The notes: generated by a model not told the origin, from the sequence alone. A stretch of DNA of 64,000 nucleotides from Xanthobacteraceae bacterium (GCA_029266425.1 JAQSWY010000024.1:50950-114949), one strand, 5' to 3'; counted from the stretch's first letter, positions 52,321 to 63,902 are shown. Translations and numbers: made by a program.

Positions 52321-53373
52321 ATGTTCGACGCCAATCTCGCCGCCCGCGAGGACATCCGCCCCAACGTCATGCCAGCGACCGCCCGCACGGAATCCCTGCC
52401 GCTGCCGCATCTCTATGCCCGCGTCGCCAAGCAGATCACGCCGGCGGAATGGCCGCTGATCGCCCGTGAGGTCGAGGCGATCGAGCGGCTGAAGCGCGAG
52501 CGCAATGCCGTGATCCTCGGTCATAATTATCAGGCGGCGGAGATCTTCAACACGGTGGCGGATATTGTCGGTGACAGCCTGGCGCTCGCCCGCGAAGCCG
52601 AGACCGTCGATGCCGACGTCATCGTCATGGCCGGCGTGCACTTCATGGCCGAGACAGCGAAGCTCCTGAACCCCGCCAAGACCGTGCTGATCCCCGACCC
52701 GAAGGCCGGCTGCTCGCTCGCCGAATCCATCACCGCGGCCGATATCCGCCTGCTGCGCCAGCATTATCCGGGTGTGCCGGTGGTCTCCTACGTCAACACC
52801 TCAGCCGAGGTGAAGGCGGAGAGTGATTATTGCTGCACCTCCGGCAACGCCGTGAAGGTGGTGCGCCACGTCGCCAGGGAATGGGGTGTCAACCGCATCC
52901 TCATGCTGCCGGACGAATATCTCGCGCAGAACGTCCAGAAGGAGGTTCCGGAGATCGAGCTGATCGCCTGGAAGGGCCATTGCGAGGTGCATGAGCGCTT
53001 CTCGCCGCAGGACATCCGCGACCTGCGCGAGGCGCATCCCGGCGTCGTGGTGCTGGCGCATCCGGAATGCGCGCCGGACGTGGTGGCGGAAGCCGACTTC
53101 GCCGGCTCCACCGCGGCGATGGCGGATTATGTCGGTGACCACAAGCCGGGCCGCGTCGTGCTCATCACCGAATGCTCGATGGCCGACAATGTCTCGGTGC
53201 ACCATCCGGATATCGAGTTCGTCCGGCCGTGCAATCTCTGCCCGCATATGCGGCGCATCACGCTGCCGAAGATCCGGCACGCGCTGGAGACCATGACCGT
53301 CGCGGTCGAGATCGACCCGGCAATCGCCGAGCGCGCCCGCGCGCCGATCACCCGCATGCTCACCATTCGCTGA
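52321..53373 (+). CDS. nadA: Quinolinate synthase
   Basis: 350 aa. NadA condenses iminoaspartate with dihydroxyacetone phosphate to quinolinate and carries a 4Fe-4S cluster. The three ligating cysteines are seen in PDPKAGCSLAES, AHPECAPDVV and RPCNLCPHMRRITL. Also typical are ILGHNYQAAEI, GVHFMAETAKLLNP and YVNTSAEVKAESDYCCTSGNAVKVV. It starts 12 bases after an NrtR-like site with GGGAGG, and nadB follows 11 bases downstream. Confidence 0.97.
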   Translation: MFDANLAAREDIRPNVMPATARTESLPLPHLYARVAKQITPAEWPLIAREVEAIERLKRERNAVILGHNYQAAEIFNTVADIVGDSLALAREAETVDADVIVMAGVHFMAETAKLLNPAKTVLIPDPKAGCSLAESITAADIRLLRQHYPGVPVVSYVNTSAEVKAESDYCCTSGNAVKVVRHVAREWGVNRILMLPDEYLAQNVQKEVPEIELIAWKGHCEVHERFSPQDIRDLREAHPGVVVLAHPECAPDVVAEADFAGSTAAMADYVGDHKPGRVVLITECSMADNVSVHHPDIEFVRPCNLCPHMRRITLPKIRHALETMTVAVEIDPAIAERARAPITRMLTIR

Positions 53374-53384
53374 AAGCTCATCTG

Positions 53385-54917
53385 ATGGAACGCCTCATCG
53401 GCCATCGGCCGGAGCACGTAGTGGTAATCGGCGGAGGTGTCGCCGGGCTTGCAACCGCCTTGCGCCTCGCGCCGCTGCCGGTCACGCTGCTTGCCAAGGC
53501 CGATCTCGGCCTGGAAGCCGCCACCGCCTGGGCGCAGGGCGGCATCGCCGCGGCGATCGGCGAAGACGACCGACCGGAACTACACGCCGTCGATACCCTC
53601 AAGGCGGGCGCGGGACTGTGCGACGCCGCCGTGGCTCACCGGGTGACGGCGGCGGCGCCGGCGGCGATCGATTGGCTCGCCGGCCTCGATGCCCCGTTCG
53701 ACCACGACACGGAAGGCCGCATCGCGCTCGGGCTGGAGGCCGCGCATTCGCGCCGGCGCATCGTCCATGCCAATGGCGATTCCACCGGTCGCGCCGTGCT
53801 GGAGACGCTGGCTCGCGCGGTGCGAGCCTGCCCCTCCATCCATCTGATGGAAGGCGTGCGCGCCACCGCGCTGCTGCGCGATGCTCATGGCACTGTGACC
53901 GGCATTGCCGGGGTGAGCGCGTCCGGCCCGGCCATTCTGCCCGCGCGCGCGGTGGTGCTTGCGACCGGCGGGCTCGGCGGGCTCTATGCCTCCACCACCA
54001 ATCCGCTCGGCGCGGTGGGCTCCGGGCTCGCTCTGGCCGCACGCGCGGGCGCGGTGCTGCGCGACATGGAGTTCGTGCAGTTCCACCCGACCGCCATCGC
54101 CGCCGGCGCCGACCCGATGCCGCTGGCCACCGAAGCCTTGCGGGGCGAAGGCGCCATCCTGCTCAATGATCGCGGCGAGCGCTTCATGGCGGACGTCCCC
54201 GCCCGCGAGCTGGCGCCGCGCGATATCGTGGCACGCGCCATCTTCGCCGAGATCGCGGCGGGGCGCAGTGTCGTGCTCGATGCGCGGCTGGAGCACCTCG
54301 AGCATCGTTTCCCCGGCGTCGTCGCGCTGTGCCGGGCCAACGGCATCGATCCGGTGCGCCAGCCAATCCCGGTGCGCCCGGCGGCGCACTATCATATGGG
54401 CGGCATCGCGGTGGACGACGCCGGGCGCTCTTCGCTGGAGGGCCTCTGGGCCTGCGGCGAGGTCGCGTCCACCGGGCTGCACGGTGCCAACCGGCTCGCC
54501 AGCAATTCGCTGCTGGAGGCGCTGGCCTATGCCGAATGGATCGCTGCGGACATTGCCGGGTGCGAGGCCGTCGCCCGCGACGGCACCACTCACGCCCTGC
54601 CGCGTCCTTCGGCGTCCCGCGCCGAGATCCGCAGCCTGATGGACCGCAGCGTCGGCGTGGTGCGCGACGCCGCGGGGCTCGATGCCGCTGTGCGCCGGCT
54701 CGACGCGATGGCGAGCAGTGGTGCCGACGACATGGCGCTGGTCGCGCTGATGGTGGCCAGCGAGGCGCTCAAACGCGAGGAAAGCCGCGGCGGGCATTTC
54801 CGCTCCGACTTTCCGCTCGTGGCGAACACCGTCGAGCATTCGCGTACGACACTCGACGAGACGCTCGCCTTCGCCGAAAGCCTGCGCGAGGCGCCGATCG
54901 TGCGGCGGGTGGCTTAG
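53385..54917 (+). CDS. nadB: L-aspartate oxidase
   Basis: 510 aa from the ATG of MERLIGHRPEHVVVIGGGVAGLATAL; the longer track frame overlaps nadA and is rejected. FAD and active-site features are AATAWAQGGIAAAIGEDD, EAAHSRRRIVHANGDSTGRAV, MEFVQFHPTA, ARELAPRDIVARAIF and STGLHGANRLASNSLLEAL. It oxidises L-aspartate to iminoaspartate for NadA. A palindromic repeat lies between its stop and nadC. Confidence 0.96.
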   Translation: MERLIGHRPEHVVVIGGGVAGLATALRLAPLPVTLLAKADLGLEAATAWAQGGIAAAIGEDDRPELHAVDTLKAGAGLCDAAVAHRVTAAAPAAIDWLAGLDAPFDHDTEGRIALGLEAAHSRRRIVHANGDSTGRAVLETLARAVRACPSIHLMEGVRATALLRDAHGTVTGIAGVSASGPAILPARAVVLATGGLGGLYASTTNPLGAVGSGLALAARAGAVLRDMEFVQFHPTAIAAGADPMPLATEALRGEGAILLNDRGERFMADVPARELAPRDIVARAIFAEIAAGRSVVLDARLEHLEHRFPGVVALCRANGIDPVRQPIPVRPAAHYHMGGIAVDDAGRSSLEGLWACGEVASTGLHGANRLASNSLLEALAYAEWIAADIAGCEAVARDGTTHALPRPSASRAEIRSLMDRSVGVVRDAAGLDAAVRRLDAMASSGADDMALVALMVASEALKREESRGGHFRSDFPLVANTVEHSRTTLDETLAFAESLREAPIVRRVA

Positions 54918-54930
54918 CCTGCCTAAAGCG

Positions 54931-55031
54931 ACCTCATCCTGAGGTGCCCCGCGTCAGCCGGGCCTCGAAGGATGTTCATCTGGGGCGGGCATCCTTCGAG
55001 GCTCGCTCCGCTCGCACCTCAGGATGAGGTG
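54931..55031. repeat. Dispersed palindromic repeat, family A, inside the nad operon
   Basis: CCTCATCCTGAGGTGCC...GGCCTCGAAGGATG followed by the inverse GCATCCTTCGAGGCTCG...CACCTCAGGATGAGGT. It occupies almost the whole nadB-nadC gap and will be transcribed, where it may fold into a stable hairpin and affect processing of the operon mRNA. Confidence 0.78.
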
Positions 55032-55052
55032 GCTCTTGAGAGAACAATCGAA

Positions 55053-55913
55053 ATGACGCTCTCCCCCCTGCCCCGCCTGCTGATCGAGCCGATCGTCCGC
55101 GACGCGCTACTGGAGGACCTCGGCCGTGCCGGCGATGTCACCACCGATGCCGTGGTGCCGGCCGATGCCCGCTTTTCCGCGGTGATCGCCAGCCGGCAAC
55201 GTGGGGTGATCGCCGGGGTCGACGCTGCCGAGATCGCCTTCCATCTCATCGACCCCACGCTCGACGTCACGCTGGAGCGGCTCGACGGGACCGAGGTCAA
55301 TGCCGGCGACGTGGTGCTGCGGCTGGAAGGCTCGGCGCGGGCCATCCTCACCGCCGAGCGGGTGGCGCTGAACCTCGCCTGCCGGCTTTCCGGCATTGCC
55401 ACCGCGACCAACGCACTGGTCGAGGTCGCACGCGCCCATGGTCACGCGCAGGTGGTGTGCACCCGCAAGACGACGCCCGGCTTGCGCGCACTGGAAAAGC
55501 ACGCGGTGAAGGCGGGCGGCGGCTCCAACCACCGCTTCGGGCTCGATGACGCGGTGCTGATCAAGGACAACCATATCGCCGTCGCCGGCGGTGTTGCGAC
55601 CGCCATTGCCCGCGCCAAGGCGGGCGCGGGGCACATGGTGAAGATCGAGGTCGAGGTCGACACGCTGGAGCAACTCGAAGAGGCGATGGTCGCAGGCGTC
55701 GATGCCGTGCTGCTCGACAATATGGACCTGGAGACGCTGCGCCGCGCGGTCGAGATGGTCGGCGGGCGGGCCATCACCGAGGCCTCGGGCCGCATCAATC
55801 GCGAGACCATCGGCGCGGTGGCGGCGAGCGGGGTCGACCTGATCTCGGTCGGCTGGATCACCCATTCGGCGCCGATCCTGGATCTGGGGCTTGATGCGGT
55901 GACGTCGATTTGA
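55053..55913 (+). CDS. nadC: Nicotinate-nucleotide diphosphorylase (carboxylating)
   Basis: 286 aa from the ATG of [10 protein letters not shown]; the longer track frame starts in the repeat. It is a quinolinate phosphoribosyltransferase, with [78 protein letters not shown] and [17 protein letters not shown]. It completes the aspartate route to nicotinate mononucleotide begun by NadB and NadA, and it is presumably co-regulated by NrtR. Confidence 0.97.
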   Translation: MTLSPLPRLLIEPIVRDALLEDLGRAGDVTTDAVVPADARFSAVIASRQRGVIAGVDAAEIAFHLIDPTLDVTLERLDGTEVNAGDVVLRLEGSARAILTAERVALNLACRLSGIATATNALVEVARAHGHAQVVCTRKTTPGLRALEKHAVKAGGGSNHRFGLDDAVLIKDNHIAVAGGVATAIARAKAGAGHMVKIEVEVDTLEQLEEAMVAGVDAVLLDNMDLETLRRAVEMVGGRAITEASGRINRETIGAVAASGVDLISVGWITHSAPILDLGLDAVTSI

Positions 55914-55927
55914 GGGCGCGCTGCTTC

Positions 55928-56030
55928 AGCATCCTTCGAGGCCGGCCGTTGGCCGGCACCTCAGGGATGAGGTGGCACTAATAGAACAACCACATCCTGA
56001 GGTGCGAGCGCCAGCGAGCCTCGAAGGATG
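55928..56030. repeat. Dispersed palindromic repeat, family A
   Basis: GCATCCTTCGAGGCCGGCCG...CACCTCAGGGATGAGGT and the inverse ACATCCTGAGGTGCGAG...CCTCGAAGGATG, after nadC. It may act as operon terminator ahead of the glycine riboswitch. Confidence 0.78.
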
Positions 56031-56154
56031 CCCACGCAGACCGCCTCTTCCCCGCCGCAGACGCATCCCCCATTTACCTCCCATGCGCCACCTGCATGCC
56101 GGATGCCCTTGAATTCGGCATGCCTTTGTGCGATGCATCAAGGGTCCACTATCG

Positions 56155-56362
56155 AGTGTGCGGGAGAGACCGACAGCCTCTTCCGGGACGTGTCGGCGCC
56201 GACGGAGCAACCCCCCAGGAAACTCTCAGGCACCAGGGACCGCACATTTCAGGACGATCTGGAGAGAGGTGTCCGTGAGGCCGTAGGCCAGACGAGGCAT
56301 CCACCGAAGGGGAAGCCCGAGGCAAACGTCTCGGGGCGAGCTCTCAGGTACCGCGACAGATT
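56155..56362 (+). ncRNA. Glycine riboswitch, tandem aptamers
   Basis: Aptamer 1 shows CGGGAGAGACCGAC, then GCCGACGGAGCAA and AAACTCTCAGGCACCAGGGA. Aptamer 2, a few bases on, shows CTGGAGAGAGGTG, then CCACCGAAGGGGAAGCC and CTCTCAGGTACCGCGACAGA. These are the conserved cores (GGAGAG, CCGAAGGAGCAA-like, CTCTCAGG) of cooperative glycine riboswitches. A strong hairpin follows before the D-amino-acid dehydrogenase gene, so the RNA should control that gene, with glycine probably turning expression on as in known examples. Confidence 0.9.
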
Positions 56363-56376
56363 GGGGACAGCCGGTT

Positions 56377-56394
56377 CGGACCTCTCGGGGTCCG
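56377..56394 (+). promoter_or_regulatory. Expression-platform hairpin of the glycine riboswitch
   Basis: CGGACC and GGTCCG pair around a 6-base loop about 30 bases before the start codon. No U-run follows, so control of translation initiation or Rho-type termination is more likely than intrinsic termination. Confidence 0.5.
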
Positions 56395-56425
56395 GCCACG
56401 TCCCTCGATCCTGCGGGAGAGCGCC

Positions 56426-57745
56426 ATGCTCCAGTCCGTTTCCAGCTTCAAGATCGCCGCCCCCCATATCGCCGTAATCGGCGCCGGCATCACCGGCATC
56501 ACCACCGCCTATGCCCTGTCCGACAAGGGCCATGCGGTCACCGTCATCGATCGCCAGCGCTATGCGGCGATGGAGACGTCGTTCGCCAATGGCGGCCAGC
56601 TCTCCGCCAGCAATGCCGAGGTGTGGAATTCGTGGGCGACCGTGCTGAAGGGCATCAAATGGATGCTCAAGGCGGATGCGCCGTTGCTGATGAACCCGAT
56701 GCCGTCCTGGCACAAATATTCGTGGATGGCCGAGTTCCTCGGCAATATCGCGAACTACCGCGCCAACACCATCGAGACCACCCGGCTCGCCATCAAGGCA
56801 CGCAAGTACATGTTCGACGTCGCGGCCCGCGAGGGCATCGACTTCAACCATGAGCAGCGTGGCATCCTGCACATCTACCGCGACAAGGCCTCGTTCGACG
56901 GCGCCGCGCGTACCAACGAACTCTATGCCGCGGGCGGCCTCGAGCGCCGCGCGGTGACGCCGGACGAGATGCGCGCCATCGAGCCGACGCTGCACGGCGA
57001 CTATTATGGCGGCTTCTACACCCCGTCGGATTCCACCGGCGATATCCACAAATTCACCCGCGGCCTTGCCGAGGCCAGCGCACGGCGCGGCGTGCGCTTC
57101 ATTCACGAGGCGAGCGTCGAAAGCGTCAAGCACACCGGAGGCGGCGTCGATATCACCTATTCCCTGCCCGCCGATGACGAGAACGGCGCGCCATCGCACC
57201 AGGTGTTGCATGCCGACGGCGTGGTGGTGTGCGCCGGCGTCGGCTCACGCGATATCGCGGCGGGGCTCGGCGACCGGGTGAACATCTATCCGGTGAAGGG
57301 CTATTCCATCACCGTGATGCTCGACGACGAAGCGAGCCAGAAGGCGGCGCCCTGGGTCAGCCTGCTCGACGACAAGACCAAGATCGTCACCAGCCGGCTC
57401 GGCGCGGACCGCTTCCGCGTCGCCGGCACCGCCGAGTTCAATGGCGAGAACCGCGACATCCGCGCCGACCGAATCCGCCCGCTGGTGGACTGGACGCGGC
57501 ATCTGTTCCCGGGTGTCGCGACCAGCCGCGTCGTGCCGTGGGCCGGCCTGCGCCCGATGCTGCCCTCGATGATGCCGCGGGTCGGCGCCGGCAAGTTGCC
57601 GGGCGTGTTCTACAATACCGGCCACGGCCATCTCGGCTGGACGCTCTCCTGCGCCACCGCGCAGATGATCGCCGAGACGGTGGGCACGGCGATGCCGGTG
57701 GAACGGGCCCCGAGCCTGCAGAAGGTCAGCCTCAGTGCCGCGTGA
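56426..57745 (+). CDS. FAD-dependent D-amino-acid dehydrogenase (DadA family)
   Basis: 439 aa. The FAD motif is HIAVIGAGITGITTAYALSDKGHAVTVIDRQ with METSFANGGQLSASNAEVWNS following, the DadA signature. Later blocks are GIDFNHEQRGILHIYRD, GGFYTPSDSTGDIHKFTRGLAEA and the C-terminal GVFYNTGHGHLGWTLSCATAQMIAE. It oxidises D-amino acids, possibly glycine, passing electrons to quinone. The upstream tandem glycine riboswitch supports glycine or a glycine-related amino acid as inducer. GGGAG lies in front of the start. Confidence 0.94.
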   Translation: MLQSVSSFKIAAPHIAVIGAGITGITTAYALSDKGHAVTVIDRQRYAAMETSFANGGQLSASNAEVWNSWATVLKGIKWMLKADAPLLMNPMPSWHKYSWMAEFLGNIANYRANTIETTRLAIKARKYMFDVAAREGIDFNHEQRGILHIYRDKASFDGAARTNELYAAGGLERRAVTPDEMRAIEPTLHGDYYGGFYTPSDSTGDIHKFTRGLAEASARRGVRFIHEASVESVKHTGGGVDITYSLPADDENGAPSHQVLHADGVVVCAGVGSRDIAAGLGDRVNIYPVKGYSITVMLDDEASQKAAPWVSLLDDKTKIVTSRLGADRFRVAGTAEFNGENRDIRADRIRPLVDWTRHLFPGVATSRVVPWAGLRPMLPSMMPRVGAGKLPGVFYNTGHGHLGWTLSCATAQMIAETVGTAMPVERAPSLQKVSLSAA

Positions 57746-57768
57746 GCCCTTCGCGCGAGACTGACCAC

Positions 57769-57880
57769 GTCATCCGGAAGTGCGAGCAAAGCGAGCCTCG
57801 AAGGACGCTGAAGCAGAGCGACGTCCATCGGCAATGAACATCCTTCGAGGCTCGGGCGTTGCCCGAGCACCTCAGGATGA
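57769..57880. repeat. Dispersed palindromic repeat, family A
   Basis: CGTCATCCGGAAGTGCGAG...GCCTCGAAGGACG and the inverse ACATCCTTCGAGGCTCGG...ACCTCAGGATGACG. It fills the gap between the dehydrogenase and the GH5 gene. Confidence 0.75.
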
Positions 57881-57897
57881 CGTCGCGTGGATAGAAC

Positions 57898-59148
57898 ATG
57901 ATGACGGCGCGCGCGCTTGCCGCTAGCTTGCCGCGCGCCATGTTCCGCTTAGCTGCCCCCGCCCTTCTCGCCCTCGCCTTGATGCTTCCTGCTCATGCGC
58001 AGGACGCACCGCCCGTTGACGGCTTTGTCCGCGCGGCGGGCACGCGCTTCGTCAATCCGAACGGTTCGACCTTCAAGATCAAGGGCATGAGCTTTGGCAA
58101 CTGGCTGCTGCCGGAAGGCTATATGTTCAAGTTCACGGTCCAGCGCTCGCCGCGCGAGATCGAGAGCGTGATCGAATATCTCGCAGGCCCCGAGGAAGCC
58201 GCGCGCTTCTGGAAGGATTTCCGCGACGTCTATATCCGCGAGCAGGACATCGCCTTCCTCAAGGCCGCCGGCTTCACCACGGTGCGCATCCCGCTGCACT
58301 TCAAGTTCTTCACCACGCCGGACGCCGAAGGCTGGGCGCTGATCGACCGCGTCATCGGCTGGTGCAAGGCGCACGGCATCAAGGCGATCCTCGACATCCA
58401 TGCCGCGCCCGGCGGGCAGACCGGGGTGAACCATGATGACGGCGTCGGCTATCCGCTGGTGTTCTATGTGCCCGAGTACCGCCGGCAGACGGTCGATCTC
58501 TGGCGCCGTATCGCCGAGCGCTACAAGGATGAGACGGCGGTTCTCGGCTATGACCTCTTGAACGAGCCGATCTCGCCGTATCACGATGCGGATTATCTCA
58601 ATCCGCGGCTCGAACCGCTCTACACCGAGATCACGCAGGCGATCCGCAGCGTCGACCAGAACCATCCGGTGATATTGGCCGCGGCGCAGTGGAGCACGAA
58701 TTTCGGTGTTTTCGGCCCGCCCTTCGATGCCAATGCCGCCTACACCTACCACAAGTTCTGGGCGAGCCCGGAGCGGCGCGAGGTGCAGGATTATGTGAAC
58801 TTCGCCAATCGCTGGGGCGCGCCGCTGTTCCTCGGCGAGACCGGCGAGCTCACCGACGAGTGGAACGCGAAATATCGCGCGCTGAACGAGAAATTCGGCA
58901 TCGGCTGGAGCTTCTGGACTTACAAGAACCTCGATTCCCGCTCGACGGTCGTCTCGATCGCGCGGCCCGAGGGCTGGGACGCGATCACCGCGTTCGGCGG
59001 CGTGCCGCGCGCGCAATGGCCGAACATGCGCAAGCCGCCGCGCGAACAAGTGGTGAAGACGCTGCGCGCCTATATCGAGAATGCGAAATTCGCCAATGCT
59101 ACGGTCAATCGCGGCTATGTCGCCTCGCTGGGGCTGAGCGCACCGTGA
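57898..59148 (+). CDS. Secreted glycoside hydrolase family 5 (cellulase-like)
   Basis: 416 aa with a signal peptide (FRLAAPALLALALMLPAHA); a later start at the ATG of MFRLAAP is possible. The TIM barrel of clan GH-A shows GMSFGNWLLPEGYMF, FTTVRIPLHFKFF, ILDIHAAPGGQTGVNHDDG, the acid/base Glu in YDLLNEPISP, HKFWASPER and the nucleophile Glu in LFLGETGELTD. It should cleave beta-glucan-type linkages in the periplasm or outside. It stands alone between repeats. Confidence 0.93.
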   Translation: MMTARALAASLPRAMFRLAAPALLALALMLPAHAQDAPPVDGFVRAAGTRFVNPNGSTFKIKGMSFGNWLLPEGYMFKFTVQRSPREIESVIEYLAGPEEAARFWKDFRDVYIREQDIAFLKAAGFTTVRIPLHFKFFTTPDAEGWALIDRVIGWCKAHGIKAILDIHAAPGGQTGVNHDDGVGYPLVFYVPEYRRQTVDLWRRIAERYKDETAVLGYDLLNEPISPYHDADYLNPRLEPLYTEITQAIRSVDQNHPVILAAAQWSTNFGVFGPPFDANAAYTYHKFWASPERREVQDYVNFANRWGAPLFLGETGELTDEWNAKYRALNEKFGIGWSFWTYKNLDSRSTVVSIARPEGWDAITAFGGVPRAQWPNMRKPPREQVVKTLRAYIENAKFANATVNRGYVASLGLSAP

Positions 59149-59200
59149 CCGGGATCCGGACATGTTCTGCCGATCCACTTCCCCCAGCAATTGGGCCGTC

Positions 59201-59268
59201 GTCTCGGGGATCCACGCCCGAGACATGGGAGCAGCCGTGGATGGCCGGGACAAGCCCGGCCATGACGG
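59201..59268. repeat. Dispersed palindromic repeat, family B
   Basis: GGGGATCCACGCCCGAGACA then GTGGATGGCCGGGACAAGCC and GGCCATGAC, following the GH5 gene. Confidence 0.7.
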
Positions 59269-59306
59269 CGGAAATGGGTGCGAGCTTCGATGTAATTCCT
59301 AATAGT

Positions 59307-59346
59307 CATCCTGAGGCGTCCGGCGCCAGCCTGGCCTCGACGGATC
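59307..59346. repeat. Partial dispersed repeat, family A
   Basis: TCATCCTGAGGCGTCC...GCCTCGACGGAT, a degenerate half element a short way before the malonyl-CoA synthetase gene. Confidence 0.6.
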
Positions 59347-59374
59347 GGCAGACGCGTGACGGAAGCAATTGCTG

Positions 59375-60889
59375 ATGCCCAATCATTTCCTCGACCTCGT
59401 GCGCGCCCATGCGCCGGATGCCTCCCGGACCTTCATCCAGACGCCGGAGGGGCGGACGATCTCCTATGGAGAGCTGGAGCGCCGCTCGGCGCAATATGCC
59501 AGCGCCCTTGCCGCGCTCGGCGTCAGGCCGGGCGACCGGGTGGCACTGCAAGTGGAAAAGAGCGTCGAGGCGGTGTTCGCCTTTCTCGGCACGCTGCGCG
59601 CGGGCGCCGCGTTCCTGCCGCTGAACACCGCTTACACCGGGCCCGAGATCGACTATTTCCTGGGTGATGCCGAGCCGACAGTGTTCGTCTGCGATCCAGC
59701 GCGGCTCGCCGAGCTGGCACCGATAGCGGCGGCGCGCGGAGTGAAGCACGTGCTTACACTCGATGCCAATGGACGCGGCATCGCCAGCGAGGCCGCGGAC
59801 GCGGCGGAAGCGAGCTTCGCCGATGCCGCGCGGGGCGAGGACGATCTCGCCGCGCTGCTCTACACCTCCGGCACCACCGGGCGCTCCAAGGGCGCCATGC
59901 TGACCCACGGCAATCTCGCCTCGAACGCGCTCGCACTGGTCGAGACCTGGCGCTTCACGCCGGACGACAAGCTGATCCACGCATTGCCGATCTTCCACAC
60001 CCACGGCCTCTTCGTGGCCATCAACGTCACGCTGCTGGCCGGCTCGTCGATGATATTCCTGCCGAAGTTCGACCCGGACCTGATCGTCGGGCTGATGGGC
60101 CGCGCCAGCGTGATGATGGGGGTGCCAACCTTCTATACGCGGCTCCTCAAGCATCCCGGCCTCACCCCCGAGGCGACGGCCGGGATGCGGCTCTTCATCT
60201 CCGGCTCGGCGCCGCTGCTCGCCGAAACCCATCGCGAATGGCGGGCGAAGACCGGCCACGCCATTCTCGAGCGCTACGGCATGACCGAGACGGGCATGAA
60301 CACCTCGAACCCCTATGAGGGCGAGCGCATCGCCGGCACGGTGGGCATGCCGCTGCCGGGGGTGAGCGTGCGGGTGGTCGATCCGGAGAGCGGCGCTGAG
60401 CTTTCGACCGGCGAGATCGGCATGATCGAGGTGAAGGGGCCGAACGTGTTCTCCGGCTATTGGCGGATGCCGGACAAGACCGCCTCAGAATTCCGCGACG
60501 GCTGGTTCATCACCGGCGATCTCGGCCTGATCGACGCGAAGGGCTATGTGCAGATCGTCGGCCGCGGCAAGGATCTCGTGATCACCGGCGGCTACAATGT
60601 GTACCCAAAGGAGATCGAGACCGAGATCGACGCCCTGCCCGGGGTGATCGAGAGCGCGGTGATCGGCCTGCCCCACGCCGATTTCGGCGAAGGCGTCACC
60701 GCCGTGGTGGTGGCGCGCGAGGGCTCCGGCCTCGACGAGAAGACGGTGCTCGGCGCGCTCGACGGCCGGCTGGCGAAGTACAAGCTGCCGAAACGGGTGC
60801 TGTTCCTCGACGACCTGCCGCGCAACACCATGGGCAAGGTGCAGAAGAACCTGCTGAGGGAGCAGTTTGAAGGGCTGTACGCGGGATGA
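59375..60889 (+). CDS. matB: Malonyl-CoA synthetase (malonate-CoA ligase)
   Basis: 504 aa from the ATG of MPNHFLDLVRAH, with GGAAG upstream; the TTG two codons earlier is the track start. ANL motifs are LLYTSGTTGRSKGAMLTH, ALPIFHTHGLFVAINV, ERYGMTETGMNTSNPYEGERIAGTVG, FITGDLGLIDAKGYVQIVGRGKDLVITGGYNVYPKE and PRNTMGKVQKNLL. The YGMTETGM and HTHGLF blocks are those of MatB-type enzymes. It activates malonate to malonyl-CoA. No malonyl-CoA decarboxylase (matA) or transporter is next to it. Confidence 0.92.
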   Translation: MPNHFLDLVRAHAPDASRTFIQTPEGRTISYGELERRSAQYASALAALGVRPGDRVALQVEKSVEAVFAFLGTLRAGAAFLPLNTAYTGPEIDYFLGDAEPTVFVCDPARLAELAPIAAARGVKHVLTLDANGRGIASEAADAAEASFADAARGEDDLAALLYTSGTTGRSKGAMLTHGNLASNALALVETWRFTPDDKLIHALPIFHTHGLFVAINVTLLAGSSMIFLPKFDPDLIVGLMGRASVMMGVPTFYTRLLKHPGLTPEATAGMRLFISGSAPLLAETHREWRAKTGHAILERYGMTETGMNTSNPYEGERIAGTVGMPLPGVSVRVVDPESGAELSTGEIGMIEVKGPNVFSGYWRMPDKTASEFRDGWFITGDLGLIDAKGYVQIVGRGKDLVITGGYNVYPKEIETEIDALPGVIESAVIGLPHADFGEGVTAVVVAREGSGLDEKTVLGALDGRLAKYKLPKRVLFLDDLPRNTMGKVQKNLLREQFEGLYAG

Positions 60890-60916
60890 ATGGGCCGCCT
60901 TCGCCATCCCATTAAT

Positions 60917-61018
60917 CGTCATCCCGGCCGTAGCGAAGCGGAGTGCCGGGATCGCGTGAAGTCCTGCGCAATACCTTCCTGCGATCCCGGATCGGCCTTC
61001 GGCCATCCGGGATGACAG
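60917..61018. repeat. Dispersed palindromic repeat, family B variant
   Basis: GTCATCCCGGCCGTAGCGAA...GTGCCGGGATCGCG, and the inverse GCGATCCCGGATCGGCCTTC...CCATCCGGGATGACAG. It separates the convergent matB and csoR genes and may end both transcripts. Confidence 0.75.
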
Positions 61019-61044
61019 CGAATGAGTAGCGGCAACAGTAGACG

Positions 61045-61320
61045 CTACCCCTTCACCCGCCCCAGCACGTCGATCAGCTCCGCCACCTTCTTCCTCTGCT
61101 CGCCGGCGTCGCCGGACGCTATGGCGTGCTCGACGCAGTGCGCGACATGGTCGCGCAGCACTTCTTCCTCCACCCGCTTCAACGCCGCCCGGACCGCCGC
61201 CACCTGGGTGACGATGTCGATGCAATAGCGGTCGTCCTCGACCATGCGGGCGAGGCCGCGCACCTGGCCCTCGATGCGGTTCAGGCGTTTCAGGCAGCTA
61301 TGTCGGGTGTCGTTCTGCAT
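61045..61320 (-). CDS. csoR: CsoR-family copper-sensing repressor
   Basis: 91 aa from the ATG of MQNDTRHSCLKRLNRIEGQVRGL. The Cu(I) site residues Cys-His-Cys appear in RYCIDIVTQ and LRDHVAHCVEHAI, and a helical DNA-binding face is given by RLNRIEGQVRGLARMVEDDR. It is divergent from copA, with two CsoR-type palindromes in the 89-base gap. It represses in the absence of copper and releases on Cu(I). Confidence 0.93.
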   Translation of the reverse strand: MQNDTRHSCLKRLNRIEGQVRGLARMVEDDRYCIDIVTQVAAVRAALKRVEEEVLRDHVAHCVEHAIASGDAGEQRKKVAELIDVLGRVKG

Positions 61321-61327
61321 GCTTGTC

Positions 61328-61382
61328 GTATACCCTATGGGGGTATATATAGCAAGCGAACGGATACCCTCCACGGGTATAC
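61328..61382. promoter_or_regulatory. Two CsoR operator palindromes between csoR and copA
   Basis: Site A at 61328-61347 reads GTATACCC-4-GGGGTATA-like, and site B at 61362-61382 reads GGATACCC with GGGTATAC. Both have the TATACCC/GGGTATA form common for CsoR targets. The pair occupies the divergent promoter region and should repress both csoR and copA. Confidence 0.75.
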
Positions 61383-61409
61383 GAGAAGGTACAGGCGCAG
61401 GGGACCAGC

Positions 61410-63866
<2,457 letters not shown>

Positions 63867-63881
63867 GAGCCCCTCTGCGTG

Positions 63882-63902
63882 AGCATCCTTCGAGGCCCGG
63901 CC
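63882..63902. repeat. Truncated family A repeat
   Basis: AGCATCCTTCGAGGCCCGG is the first half of a family A element such as the one at 52081. It stops abruptly at GGCCTAGGG, where the IS-like sequence begins. Confidence 0.6.

Noticed and set aside
53172-53384. N-terminal extension of NadB in the ORF track
   Set aside because: Overlaps nadA in another frame; the Rossmann motif begins right after the ATG at 53385.
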